Positions 1 to 7,720 of a stretch of 27,685 bases of DNA are shown here, one piece after another (position 1 is the first letter of the stretch; every line of letters begins with the position of its first letter). Both the position numbers and the translations under genes were made by a program. This stretch comes from Cloacibacillus sp. (lineage in GTDB: Bacteria > Synergistota > Synergistia > Synergistales > Synergistaceae). Where the stretch lies: assembly GCF_020860125.1 (NCBI RefSeq), contig NZ_JAJBUX010000049.1:1-27685 (forward strand), given 5' to 3'. Below the pieces are notes generated by a model. That model ran no database searches. It was not told the origin of the DNA and saw nothing but the letters and a program-made list of their open reading frames with translations.

Positions 1-1
1 C

Positions 2-55
2 AAAGACAGGTGGCGCTTCTACAGGCATATGGCTGATATGAAGATGGAAGGGTAA
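2..55 (+). CDS. C-terminal tail of an unidentified gene (partial)
   Basis: One frame stays open from the window edge to a TAA at 53-55 and would encode the last 17 residues of a protein, ending MADMKMEG. A hairpin that looks like a terminator begins five bases after the stop, which supports a real gene end here. The fragment is too short to assign a family, and the open frame could be chance. Confidence 0.35.
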   Translation, partial: KDRWRFYRHMADMKMEG

Positions 56-59
56 ACAA

Positions 60-105
60 AAATACGGCGAAAAGGGGAGGTCAAACAACTTCCCCTTTCG
101 TATTT
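60..105 (+). terminator. Hairpin terminator, probably bidirectional
   Basis: AAATACG at 60-66 pairs with CGTATTT at 99-105, and an AAGGGGA-type arm around 71-78 pairs with TCCCCTT at 91-97. The loop is about 12 nt. A T-rich flank is present on both strands, stronger on the minus strand. It separates the upstream gene tail from the csp promoter. Confidence 0.6.
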
Positions 106-115
106 GCCAAAGTGC

Positions 116-144
116 TTGACAAACACTCTATTTTCGTATATAGT
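116..144 (+). promoter_or_regulatory. Sigma-70-type promoter of csp
   Basis: A perfect -35 box TTGACA (116-121) is followed after 17 bp by TATAGT (139-144). The predicted transcription start near 151 gives a leader of about 120 nt before the csp ATG. A second possible -10 (TATACT, 144-149) lies too far from the -35 box to be preferred. Confidence 0.75.
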
Positions 145-169
145 ATACTCTAATCAGGATGAACATTTG

Positions 170-236
170 ATTTCACATGTTTTTTGTAAGTCATTTGCCC
201 GCTAAATGAGTTACAAAAAGCATGTGAAATTTTTTT
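170..236 (+). promoter_or_regulatory. Long leader hairpin followed by a U tract, upstream of csp
   Basis: Bases 170-196 pair with 204-230 to form a 27-position stem with one mismatch (190/210) and one G-U pair (180/220), capped by a 7-nt loop GCCCGCT. Seven Ts follow (230-236). It lies wholly inside the predicted csp leader, 34 bases before the start codon. The shape fits an intrinsic attenuator, but cold-shock genes also use structured leaders for temperature control, so either reading is possible. The pairing is seen directly; the function is inferred. Confidence 0.65.
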
Positions 237-270
237 ATCCCGAACAATATATTTGATGGAGGTACTGATT

Positions 271-483
271 ATGAATAGCGGTACTGTGAAATGGTTTAAC
301 CCGGAAAAAGGCTTTGGATTTATCTCGAACGACAACGGCGGCGAGGACGTTTTTGTGCACTTCTCAGCCATAGCGGCAGAGGGCTTCAAGTCCCTTAACG
401 AAGGACAGAAGGTCACCTTCGACGTAGAGGCTGATCCCAAGAACAGCAAGAGAATGCGCGCGGTCAACGTCTGCGTAGCATAA
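271..483 (+). CDS. csp: Cold-shock domain protein (CspA family)
   Basis: This 70-residue single-domain OB-fold protein binds single-stranded RNA and DNA and is expected to act as a cytoplasmic RNA chaperone. The N-terminus NSGTVKWFNPEKGFGFI contains the family signature with RNP1 (KGFGFI), and RNP2 (VFVHF) follows. The length is normal for the family. The start at 271 is preferred because GGAGG (258-262) sits eight bases upstream; an in-frame TTG at 253 would put the ribosome site inside the gene. The gene has its own strong promoter, a long structured leader and a strong terminator, so it is probably monocistronic. Whether it is cold-induced cannot be told from sequence. Confidence 0.96.
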   Translation: MNSGTVKWFNPEKGFGFISNDNGGEDVFVHFSAIAAEGFKSLNEGQKVTFDVEADPKNSKRMRAVNVCVA

Positions 484-502
484 AATAAAAAGTTAAAACT
501 TT

Positions 503-532
503 ACGCCCTCCCCATGCGGGAGGGCGTTTTTT
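503..532 (+). terminator. Intrinsic terminator after csp
   Basis: ACGCCCTCCC (503-512) pairs with GGGAGGGCGT (518-527) around a 5-nt loop, followed by a run of Ts to 532. This is a textbook Rho-independent terminator 20 bases after the csp stop. Confidence 0.92.
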
Positions 533-564
533 GCTGCCCCGACATCTATCGCGGCTCTTTAGCC

Positions 565-1923
565 TCATACCGCCGCACTGATCACCGCGGCGTATTTTTT
601 CCAGTAACCGGTCTTGTAATAGATACAATTCAAAAGGAACATCAGCATCCAGCTCGAGACATAAAGATACCATATACCGGAGGGCGTCGGCCAGATCTTA
701 AGAAAAAGGCCGATTGCCGCTATGCGGTAGGCGAACTGTGTGAAGATAGAGACGACAAGAGGAAATATCGTATCGCCGACGCCGCGGAAAAAGCTCTGCC
801 AGGCGGTGGCGAGGCTGTAAAAGATAAAGGTCGGGGCGATTATATCCATGCACCGCCGCGCCTCAAAGAGAGCCTCCTCATTAGAAGAGAAGATGCCCAG
901 AATGGGGGCGGAGAAAAAGAAGAGCACGAACCAGAAGATGAAAGAGACGGCGGCGGCCATCAAGAGACCGCTTCTGAGCCCCTGCAGCACCCGCCCTTCC
1001 TTGCGGGCCCCCGTATTCTGTCCGACAAAGGTCGTGACCGCGGTGGCGATGCTGCTCAGCGGGATGAGCATGAAACTCTCTATCTTAGATTCGATGCCGC
1101 GTCCTGCCATGACCGCGACGCCAAATTCGTTAATCTGCCTCTGCAGCACCATCATCGATATTACCATCAGCGAGTTCTGAAGCCCCGTGGGCACGCCGAG
1201 CTTGATTATGAGCAGAAACATCTTTCCGCTGAAACGAAGCCCGCGCAGCCGCAGCGATATCAGGCTGCCGCAGCGACTCAGATAGACGACGCAGCCCGCC
1301 AGCGAGACGCTTTGGGCGATCACCGTGGCAAGCGCCAGTCCCTCTATGCCCATGCCGAAGAGGGGAACGAAGAGCAGGTCGAGCAGTATATTGATGAGCG
1401 AAGAGACGCCAAGCAGGACAAGCGGCGTCCGCGAGTTGCCGACTGCGTTCAGCAGCGCGGCCAGTATCGTATACCCGAGCGACGGTATAGAGCCCATAAA
1501 TATTATACGCAGATAGGCGGCGGAGTCCGTCATAAGCGCTGGAGGCGTCGACATCAGCCGGAGGATCGGCTCCGAAAAGGCGACGCCGAGCAGCGTGCAT
1601 ATCAGCCCGCCGCCCGCGAGGAGAATGGTAATCGTATCGACGGCGCTCCTGACCCGCTTCGTCTCCCCCGAGCCATAGAGCTGCGAAATTACGATCGAAG
1701 CTCCCTGGCCGATACCTAGAAACATGATCGTCACAAGAAAAACCACATAAAAACAATTCGAGACCGAGGCAAGCGCCCCGCTGCCGATAAAACGTCCGGC
1801 GATCACCGCGTCTGCCATGTTATACATCTGCTGGAGGATGCCGCCCGCCATTATCGGCGCGCCGAATACCAGCATCCGGCGAAGGGGGTTCCCCTCGGTC
1901 ATATTTATCTCTTTTTTTGCCAT
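565..1923 (-). CDS. MATE-family multidrug/organic-cation exporter
   Basis: This 452-residue inner-membrane protein is a probable ion-driven antiporter that exports drugs or metabolites. The N-terminus MTEGNPLRRML followed by a QQMYNMADAVIAGR-type segment is characteristic of the MatE fold, and hydrophobic stretches along the chain fit about 12 membrane helices in two six-helix halves. The length is normal for the DinF/NorM-like group. The true start may be the ATG at 1902 (MTEGNP), because neither candidate has a strong ribosome site. It appears to be a single gene: the csp terminator lies past its 3' end and its upstream neighbour has its own terminator. The substrate cannot be inferred. Confidence 0.93.
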   Translation of the reverse strand: MAKKEINMTEGNPLRRMLVFGAPIMAGGILQQMYNMADAVIAGRFIGSGALASVSNCFYVVFLVTIMFLGIGQGASIVISQLYGSGETKRVRSAVDTITILLAGGGLICTLLGVAFSEPILRLMSTPPALMTDSAAYLRIIFMGSIPSLGYTILAALLNAVGNSRTPLVLLGVSSLINILLDLLFVPLFGMGIEGLALATVIAQSVSLAGCVVYLSRCGSLISLRLRGLRFSGKMFLLIIKLGVPTGLQNSLMVISMMVLQRQINEFGVAVMAGRGIESKIESFMLIPLSSIATAVTTFVGQNTGARKEGRVLQGLRSGLLMAAAVSFIFWFVLFFFSAPILGIFSSNEEALFEARRCMDIIAPTFIFYSLATAWQSFFRGVGDTIFPLVVSIFTQFAYRIAAIGLFLKIWPTPSGIWYLYVSSWMLMFLLNCIYYKTGYWKKYAAVISAAV

Positions 1924-1990
1924 TCCGCGCTACCAGCTCTTCCACATAATATCCGCCCGGCGGCGGACATTTCCATCCGCCAAGGGGCTG

Positions 1991-2020
1991 TTTATATAAT
2001 ATATTCGCGATTCGCGACAA
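1991..2020 (-). promoter_or_regulatory. Possible promoter of the MATE gene
   Basis: On the minus strand TTGTCG (2020-2015) and TATAAA (1996-1991) are 18 bp apart, giving a leader of about 60 nt. The 7-bp unit TCGCGAA occurs twice in tandem at the -35 box and spacer and could be a protein-binding site. The hexamers are imperfect, so this is tentative. Confidence 0.35.
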
Positions 2021-2084
2021 GCTATGCTAATTGAGGCTGAGTCTTATCTTGTCACTGCCGCGTAAGGGACGCTCCCACCGGATG

Positions 2085-2118
2085 AAAAAGGCCGGGCCCT
2101 CTCCGGGGACCGGTCCTT
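2085..2118 (-). terminator. Terminator downstream of the XRE-cupin gene
   Basis: Read on the minus strand, AAGG-A-CCGG pairs with CCGGCCTT with further internal GC pairing, and a short run of Ts follows (complement of 85-89 in the 2080s block). It lies about 55 bases past the stop of the regulator gene and separates it from the MATE promoter. Confidence 0.6.
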
Positions 2119-2172
2119 GTCCGCTTAGCGGCTAAGCAGATAATTCAAGAGCCGTTCTCAATAATGACCCGA

Positions 2173-2724
2173 TCACATTACCGAAGGGGTATTGCAGGTC
2201 AAAAGACGAGCCTCTTTCGTGCTCATATTCTCCCAGTGATGGGCAACCGTTCCGTCATAGTATAAGAAATCCCCGTCTCTCATGTCGAAGACCTCGTCGG
2301 CCCCGTAGAAGAAACGCACGCAGCCCTCAAGGACATAAAAAAACTCGTCGCCGGGATGGGACTTTGAATTTCCCGTGCTCATGCCCGCCGGTACGGTCAA
2401 CACGATCGGCTGCATCTTTGCCAGCCTGTTTAACGTCAGATAGCGCACGGTGACATAATCATCCCCTCTTGCGCACCACCTTACGACGAAACCCTCTCCG
2501 TCAAGCACCGGGCTTATCGAGGGAATCTCCTCCGTCAGCGTCAGCGTGGATACGGGTATCTCAAAGGCCCCCGCCAATTTCCTCAAACTGTCGATACTTG
2601 GATTTGATTTGCCGTTTTCCAGCTTCGACAGCTGCGCCACAGACAGTTGGCACTGGGCGGAGAGTTCTGTCAAAGTCCAGCCTTTTTTCTTACGATGGAA
2701 CTTTATCGTATCGCCAAGCCTCAT
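2173..2724 (-). CDS. XRE-family regulator with C-terminal cupin sensor domain
   Basis: The protein (183 residues from this start) has an N-terminal helix-turn-helix of the XRE/SinR type, with the segment LSVAQLSKLENGKSNPS as the recognition region. A C-terminal cupin barrel follows, with motif-like HPGDEFFYVLEG and DGTVAHHWEN segments whose His and Glu residues could bind metal or a small ligand. This two-domain layout is typical of regulators of amino-acid, polyamine or efflux genes. An in-frame start at 2796 is possible, but GGGGGA seven bases before the ATG at 2724, and a candidate promoter downstream of 2796, favour the shorter form. It may control the neighbouring MATE or APC genes; that is inference from position only. 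Confidence 0.9.
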   Translation of the reverse strand: MRLGDTIKFHRKKKGWTLTELSAQCQLSVAQLSKLENGKSNPSIDSLRKLAGAFEIPVSTLTLTEEIPSISPVLDGEGFVVRWCARGDDYVTVRYLTLNRLAKMQPIVLTVPAGMSTGNSKSHPGDEFFYVLEGCVRFFYGADEVFDMRDGDFLYYDGTVAHHWENMSTKEARLLTCNTPSVM

Positions 2725-2780
2725 CAGCAATTCCCCCATTTTCCATTCATGAAAATTTTTCATTGAAGGAAAACAAACAT

Positions 2781-2808
2781 AGTCTATCAAAGCCACTTAT
2801 AAAGTCAA
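2781..2808 (-). promoter_or_regulatory. Possible promoter of the XRE-cupin gene
   Basis: On the minus strand TTGACT (2808-2803) is followed after 16 bp by TAGACT (2786-2781). Transcription would start near 2774, which excludes the longest possible ORF start at 2796 and supports the start at 2724. The -10 is weak. Confidence 0.45.
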
Positions 2809-2978
2809 CAGACAGCCAATATTGTTTCCATCATTCACAAACGCTACGATATTAAAAGTCTAGCGGAAAGCCCGCCGAAAGTCCAGCCTCTATCTCTATC
2901 CCGCACCGCATAAGAAGGGTATGTTCCCTTACAGTCATTCGGGCCGCGCCCTCAGCCGCGGGGCGGAGAGAGAAGCCG

Positions 2979-4229
2979 TCAGAAAAATTCCTTTTTGTAT
3001 CTCACCACAAAGTATAGGGCCACCGCGAGCGGGAAGAGCATATACCAACCGGAGAAGGCAAAGACGGCGAGCGAGAGAGTTCCAGAGAGCAGGCCGCAGA
3101 TAAGGCCGCTCCTTACCGGCAATACCTTCGCCGCGGAGAACATCCCAATCGTGTAGACGAGCAGAAAGGTGGCGCTGGGGATGCCTAGCAGCGGCTTGAG
3201 GTCCCAGGAGAGCGCCCAGCTCAGGAAGAGCAGCGAGAGGTTGAGGGGAACGAAGAGCTGCAGCGCGCAGAAGGGCGTTCCATACAGGGGGTGGAGCTCA
3301 CCGAAACATTTCGGGAAGTACCCCTCCCGAGCCTGCGCGTAAAAGAGACGCGAAAAACCCGCGATATAGGTATGGACGGGGCAGTAGCAGACGACGAAGC
3401 CGAGCAGTCCGACAAGCACCGCGGCGGGCTCCCCCCAGCGCAGCTTTATCAGAGAGACCATCGCGATATTGGGGTTGCCGCTTTTGTAGACGCCGCTGCC
3501 GACCACCACGAGCGCGATCGCGAGATAGACGATATTGACGATCACATAGGCCGCCCCCAAGCTGAGCGGGATGTCGCGGCGCGGGTCTTTGAATTCCTCC
3601 GCAAGGTGGCCGATCATCTCCCAGCCGAGGAAGGCGAAGAAGAGCAGGGACATCGTATGGCCGACGGCGCCAAGCCCGTGCGGCAAAAAAGGCGTAAAGT
3701 TCGCCGGACGTATCTCCGAGAGCGAAGACAGGACGACAAATACAAGTATCGAGAGGATCACGCTGACGATGAAGAGCTGGCTCTTGCCCGAGAGCTCGAT
3801 CCCGCGCAGATTCAGCGTGACCGTCGTCAGAATCAGCGCGCCGGCGGCGATATGGGCCGCGCCCGTGCCCCATCCAAAGAGGCTGCAGAGGTAGTTTGCC
3901 CCGATGAGCGCCGTCGGCGGCAGTCCTATCGGCATCGCGGAGAAGATGAGAAACCCCGTAAGCCTCCCCATGCCGGGGCCGAAGGCCTGCTGCGCATAGG
4001 CGGCGATCCCTCCCGAGTTGGGGTAGCGCGAGGACATCTGAGCGATCGCGGCAAGCATCGGCAGGGAGATCAGCCCCATCAGCAGCCAGCTCGCGAGCGA
4101 GGCGGGACCAGCTATCTCCGCGGCAATCGCCGGAAGGACGAGTATACCCGCGCCGATGACGGCGCCAATGGTCATCGCCGTCCCCTGAAGCCAGGTTATA
4201 CTTTTTTTGAGCTCTCCGCCATTCGCCAT
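2979..4229 (-). CDS. APC-superfamily amino-acid transporter (YjeH-like)
   Basis: This 416-residue inner-membrane protein has about 12 predicted helices. The first helix carries the GAVIGAGILVLPAIAAE pattern of APC transporters, where the unwound glycine-rich segment binds the amino-acid backbone. The following SSRYPNSGGIAAYAQQAFG and SAMPIGLPPTALIGANYL segments resemble E. coli YjeH, an exporter of methionine and branched-chain amino acids, so export is a reasonable guess. The start at ATG 4229 is chosen because GAGGGGA lies just upstream; a GTG at 4241 would overlap the stop of the kinase gene. It follows the hybrid histidine kinase by eight bases and is almost certainly co-transcribed with it. 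Confidence 0.9.
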   Translation of the reverse strand: MANGGELKKSITWLQGTAMTIGAVIGAGILVLPAIAAEIAGPASLASWLLMGLISLPMLAAIAQMSSRYPNSGGIAAYAQQAFGPGMGRLTGFLIFSAMPIGLPPTALIGANYLCSLFGWGTGAAHIAAGALILTTVTLNLRGIELSGKSQLFIVSVILSILVFVVLSSLSEIRPANFTPFLPHGLGAVGHTMSLLFFAFLGWEMIGHLAEEFKDPRRDIPLSLGAAYVIVNIVYLAIALVVVGSGVYKSGNPNIAMVSLIKLRWGEPAAVLVGLLGFVVCYCPVHTYIAGFSRLFYAQAREGYFPKCFGELHPLYGTPFCALQLFVPLNLSLLFLSWALSWDLKPLLGIPSATFLLVYTIGMFSAAKVLPVRSGLICGLLSGTLSLAVFAFSGWYMLFPLAVALYFVVRYKKEFF

Positions 4230-4237
4230 TTGTCCCC

Positions 4238-5779
4238 TCACTCCTTCACTTTTTGTATATGTCTGTACAGCGCCTCATAGAGCTGCCTCGGCTCAAGCGG
4301 TTTTGTAAGATGGTCGTCCATCCCCGCGGCCTTGGATTTTTCCACATCGTCGCTGAAGGCGTTGGCCGTTATCGCGATTATCGGCACATTCCGCGCGTCC
4401 GCGCGGGCAAGACGCCGTATCTCTTCCGCCGCCGCGAGGCCGTCGAGCACCGGCATCCTCACATCCATCAGGATGGCGTCATATCCGCCCTCTTCCGAGG
4501 CGGAGAATTTTTCAACTCCCTCACGGCCGTTCAGGGCGACGTCTACCGCCACCCCCTTCTTTTCAAGGAGGATCTTCGTTATCTGGACGTTGAGCGGATG
4601 GTCCTCGCAGAGCAGCACCCTTCTGCCGCTGAGGTCAATATTTGACGGCGCGCAGCCAGAGGCGCCGTCCCCGCCGGCATGCTCAAAGTCTATCTCTATC
4701 GTTATCTCCGTACCCTCGCCGCGGCGGCTCTTCACCTCTATGGTAGCTCCCATCAGGTCAAGTATCCGTTTAACGATGGCCATTCCCAGCCCCGTGCCGA
4801 CGGTCGCGGCGTTAACGTCGTTGTATTCCTGCGCAAATGGTTCAAATATCCTCGCGAGAAACTCCTCGCTCATGCCGATGCCGTTGTCACGGATCGTGAT
4901 CCGGTCCCGGGAGACCTTATCCGAGGTGAAGAGACGTCTGACGATAAACTCTATCCGGCCGCCGTAGGGCGTGAATTTCGCGGCGTTTGAAAGCAGATTG
5001 ACGAGTACCTGCTGTATGCGGACCCGGTCGATCATGATGGCGCCGAATTCAACGCCCTCAAAGTCCGCCGCCAGCGTGATCTTTTTCTCGTTCAATGTAG
5101 GCTCCATAAGCTCCACAAGCGAATCAAAGAGCTCTCTGGAGTTCACCGCCTCCGGCTTCAGGGTTATCTTGTCGCTCTCGATCTTGCTCATATCAAGGGT
5201 GTCGTTTATAAGGCTCAGCAGATACTTGCAGGAGTCGTCTATCTTATGCAGATACTCTTTTATCTGTCCGATATCATCCGAATCAAGGGAGAGCTTTGTA
5301 AAGCCGATGATGCCGTTCATCGGCGTACGCATGTCGTGGCTCATACGCGCGAGGAAATCGCTCTTTGCCCGCAGCGCGCTCTCCGCCTCGTTCTCAAGCA
5401 TGATCTGCGCCGTGATGTCGCGGCCGACGGCGCAGATGCCGATCACCTCTCCGGCGGCATCCCTGACGGGGTATTTTGAGGTCGAAGAATATCTCTTATG
5501 CCCGCCGCTCTCCGGCAGCGGTTCGATATAGTCCAGAACGGGGACGCCCGAGGCAAGCAGCTTTTTGTCGTCGGCAATGTAATGTTCCGCCAGCTCAGGA
5601 CCGAAGAGGTCGCGGTCGCTCCTGCCGACCAGCTCCGCGGGGGAGGAACAGCCGACCAGCTCCGCGAAGGTCTGCGAGGCGCCGGCGTAGACGGAGTCTT
5701 TATCTTTAACGCAGATAAAGTCCGGGGTATTCTTCAAAAATTCTTTAAGATAGCATGACATTATGTCATTTGCCTTCAT
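4238..5779 (-). CDS. Soluble PAS hybrid histidine kinase with receiver domain
   Basis: This 513-residue protein has no membrane segment, so it probably senses a cytoplasmic cue. Order of domains: PAS (about 10-130), HisKA with phospho-accepting His148 in ARMSHDMRTPMNGI, HATPase with N box (NLLSNAAKF, about 261-269), G1 (DNGIGM, about 298-303) and G2 (GTGLGMAIV, about 328-336), then a receiver domain (about 386-510) with phospho-acceptor Asp439 in ILMDVRMP and conserved Lys493. There is no output domain, so the signal must pass to a separate phosphotransfer protein or regulator not seen here. It stands directly upstream of an amino-acid transporter gene, which hints at sensing an amino acid or its consequence. 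An internal ATG at codon 7 is an alternative start. Confidence 0.95.
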   Translation of the reverse strand: MKANDIMSCYLKEFLKNTPDFICVKDKDSVYAGASQTFAELVGCSSPAELVGRSDRDLFGPELAEHYIADDKKLLASGVPVLDYIEPLPESGGHKRYSSTSKYPVRDAAGEVIGICAVGRDITAQIMLENEAESALRAKSDFLARMSHDMRTPMNGIIGFTKLSLDSDDIGQIKEYLHKIDDSCKYLLSLINDTLDMSKIESDKITLKPEAVNSRELFDSLVELMEPTLNEKKITLAADFEGVEFGAIMIDRVRIQQVLVNLLSNAAKFTPYGGRIEFIVRRLFTSDKVSRDRITIRDNGIGMSEEFLARIFEPFAQEYNDVNAATVGTGLGMAIVKRILDLMGATIEVKSRRGEGTEITIEIDFEHAGGDGASGCAPSNIDLSGRRVLLCEDHPLNVQITKILLEKKGVAVDVALNGREGVEKFSASEEGGYDAILMDVRMPVLDGLAAAEEIRRLARADARNVPIIAITANAFSDDVEKSKAAGMDDHLTKPLEPRQLYEALYRHIQKVKE

Positions 5780-5853
5780 TGCCTTATCCGCGCTCCGTCC
5801 CGTGAGATGATAAAAACTTTCCCGTCTTTGTACAAATCTGGTCCTCTGGCGAC

Positions 5854-5859
5854 ATTATA
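5854..5859 (-). promoter_or_regulatory. Possible -10 box of the kinase-transporter operon
   Basis: TATAAT on the minus strand, 75 bases upstream of the kinase ATG. No good -35 hexamer lies 16-18 bp upstream (the nearest is TGTCTT), so if real it may need an activator. Confidence 0.35.
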
Positions 5860-5892
5860 CTGTAATTTTTGATTTAAGACAGCGGGCAATAC

Positions 5893-5919
5893 AAAAAGGA
5901 GAGGCCGGAGCCTCTCCTT
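5893..5919 (-). terminator. Intrinsic terminator of the hnd hydrogenase operon
   Basis: On the minus strand AAGGAGAGGC (5919-5910) pairs perfectly with GCCTCTCCTT (5905-5896) around a 4-nt loop and runs into Ts. It lies 25 bases past the hndD stop and insulates the operon from the kinase promoter region. Confidence 0.93.
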
Positions 5920-5943
5920 GATATATCGCCTATTTGAGAGAAG

Positions 5944-7689
5944 TTAGAACTCTCTCGGCTGCGCGTTGTAGTGCGTGTGGAGAAGGTGATGCGCCTTCTC
6001 TCCGAGCGGTTTGCCAAGCCACTTCTCGTAAAGGGCGGCAATGTCGGGGTTCTTGTGCGACTGACGCAGCGCCTTGGCTTCGTCGACGCTGTAAAGAGCC
6101 GCCGTACGCGCGGCGCGGATCTCCGCGTTGACCGGCTGTGGCTGTCCGCCGCCGCCAATGCAGCCGCCGGGGCAGGCCATGACTTCAATGAAGTGATAGT
6201 CGGCCTTGCCAGCGCGGACCTTGTCCATGAGGATCTTCGCATTTTTCAGCGTATGGGCGACCGCGAGCTTGACGTTGACCTTTTCGCCGTTGACCGGCAC
6301 TTCGATCGTCGCCTCTTTGATGCCGTCCATGCCGCGCACAGGCTGGAAAGCGATTCCGGGGATGTCCTCTCCGTTGTTGAGCACGGCGTAGACGGTACGC
6401 AGAGTCGCCTCCATAACGCCACCCGTAACGCCGAAGATGGCGGCGGCACCGGTCGAAGAACCGAGCGGGCTGTCATATTCCTCTTCGGGGAGGTTCTTGA
6501 AGTCAATGCCGGCGTTCTTGATCATACGCGCGAGTTCGCGGGTCGTGAGAACGGTGTCAACATCGGGAATTCCGGGATTGCTCTGGAGCTGCGGGCGCAC
6601 GCATTCGGCCTTCTTAGCGGTGCAGGGCATGATCGAGACGCTGTAGATGTCTTCAACGGCGATACCCTGCGTCTCAGGCCAGTAGGTCTTGGCCAGAGCG
6701 CCGAACATTCCCTGCGGCGATTTCGCCGTCGAGAGGTGCGGCAGAAGGTCGGGATACTTGATCTCGATGAAGTTTATCCAGCCGGGCGAGCAGGAGGTGA
6801 TCATCGGCAGTACGCCGCCGTTGACGACGCGGTCGAGGAACTCGTGTCCCTCTTCCATGATCGTAAGGTCGGCGGAGAAGTCGGTGTCAAATACCTTGTC
6901 GAATCCCAGCCTGCGCAGCACGGCGACCATTTTGCCGGTGACGACTTCGCCGGCGGGCAGTCCCAGCGCTTCGCCGAGGGCGACTCGCGTCGCGGGAGCC
7001 GTCTGCACGATCGTATATTTCTTGGGATCGGCGAGGGCGGTGAATACCTTTTCGGTATCGTCGCGCTCACAGATGGCAGCCGTCGGGCAGACCGCGGCGC
7101 ACTGTCCGCAGTAGGTGCAGGCGACCTGGTCGAGTCCGAGTCCGAAGGCCGGTTCGACGATGGTCTTGAAGCCGCGGTTCACGAAGGCGTAGACGTCGAG
7201 GCCCTGACGCTCGTGGCAGGCTCTGATGCAGCGGCCGCAGAGGATACACTTGTTGGGGTCGCGCACAAGGCTCGGGTTGCTCTCATCTTTTTCAGCGGAG
7301 CGCGTAGCGCCGGTATAGGGCACTTCGCGGATGCCAAGGTCGGCGGCCGTCTGCTGAAGTTCGCAGTCCTGGTTCTTCTGGCAGAAGAGGCAGTCCTGCG
7401 GATGGTTCGCGAGAAGGAGCTCGACGACCGCTTTGCGGGTCTCGCGTACCTTCGGAGTGTTCGTATATACTACCATACCGTCCGCTACGGGATAGACGCA
7501 GGCTGCGCCGAGTCCGCGGCCGCCGACTATCTCAACTACACAGACGCGGCAGGCGCCCTCTTTGGAAAGCTCCGGGTGATAGCAGAGCTGAGGAATGCGG
7601 ATTCCGGCTTTGGCAGCGGCTTCGATCACGGTAAAATCGGATGGCACCTCTACTGTTATGCCGTCTATTGTAACCTTAACAAGTTCCAT
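5944..7689 (-). CDS. hndD: [FeFe]-hydrogenase catalytic subunit (HndD/HydA)
   Basis: This 581-residue cytoplasmic subunit reversibly converts H2 to protons and electrons at the H-cluster. Cofactor sites in order: [2Fe-2S] at C36, C47, C50, C64; a His-Cys3 [4Fe-4S] site at H96, C100, C103, C109; two [4Fe-4S] sites at C148/151/154/158 and C191/194/197/201; and the H-cluster motifs L1 TSCSPGW (about 298-304), L2 MPCTAKKAE (C356) and L3 EVMACPGGCIGGGGQP (C506, C510). Length and layout match D. fructosovorans HndD and bifurcating HydA. The second cysteine of the usual TSCCP motif is serine here. GGGGAG before the ATG supports the start. It is the last gene of hndABCD and would pass electrons to HndC, for NAD(P) reduction, bifurcation or H2 evolution. 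No hydEFG maturation genes lie in the window. Confidence 0.97.
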   Translation of the reverse strand: MELVKVTIDGITVEVPSDFTVIEAAAKAGIRIPQLCYHPELSKEGACRVCVVEIVGGRGLGAACVYPVADGMVVYTNTPKVRETRKAVVELLLANHPQDCLFCQKNQDCELQQTAADLGIREVPYTGATRSAEKDESNPSLVRDPNKCILCGRCIRACHERQGLDVYAFVNRGFKTIVEPAFGLGLDQVACTYCGQCAAVCPTAAICERDDTEKVFTALADPKKYTIVQTAPATRVALGEALGLPAGEVVTGKMVAVLRRLGFDKVFDTDFSADLTIMEEGHEFLDRVVNGGVLPMITSCSPGWINFIEIKYPDLLPHLSTAKSPQGMFGALAKTYWPETQGIAVEDIYSVSIMPCTAKKAECVRPQLQSNPGIPDVDTVLTTRELARMIKNAGIDFKNLPEEEYDSPLGSSTGAAAIFGVTGGVMEATLRTVYAVLNNGEDIPGIAFQPVRGMDGIKEATIEVPVNGEKVNVKLAVAHTLKNAKILMDKVRAGKADYHFIEVMACPGGCIGGGGQPQPVNAEIRAARTAALYSVDEAKALRQSHKNPDIAALYEKWLGKPLGEKAHHLLHTHYNAQPREF

Positions 7690-7720
7690 ATTCTTTTTAC
7701 TCCCCTTCCATTAGCCGAAA

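Noticed and set aside
514..1719. Long plus-strand frame of 401 codons opposite the MATE gene
   Set aside because: It is rich in Arg, Asp and Gln with no family features and lies fully antisense to a clear transporter; it is a GC-rich shadow.
3291..4280. 329-codon plus-strand frame opposite the APC transporter gene
   Set aside because: Highly charged low-complexity translation, antisense to a recognisable transporter.
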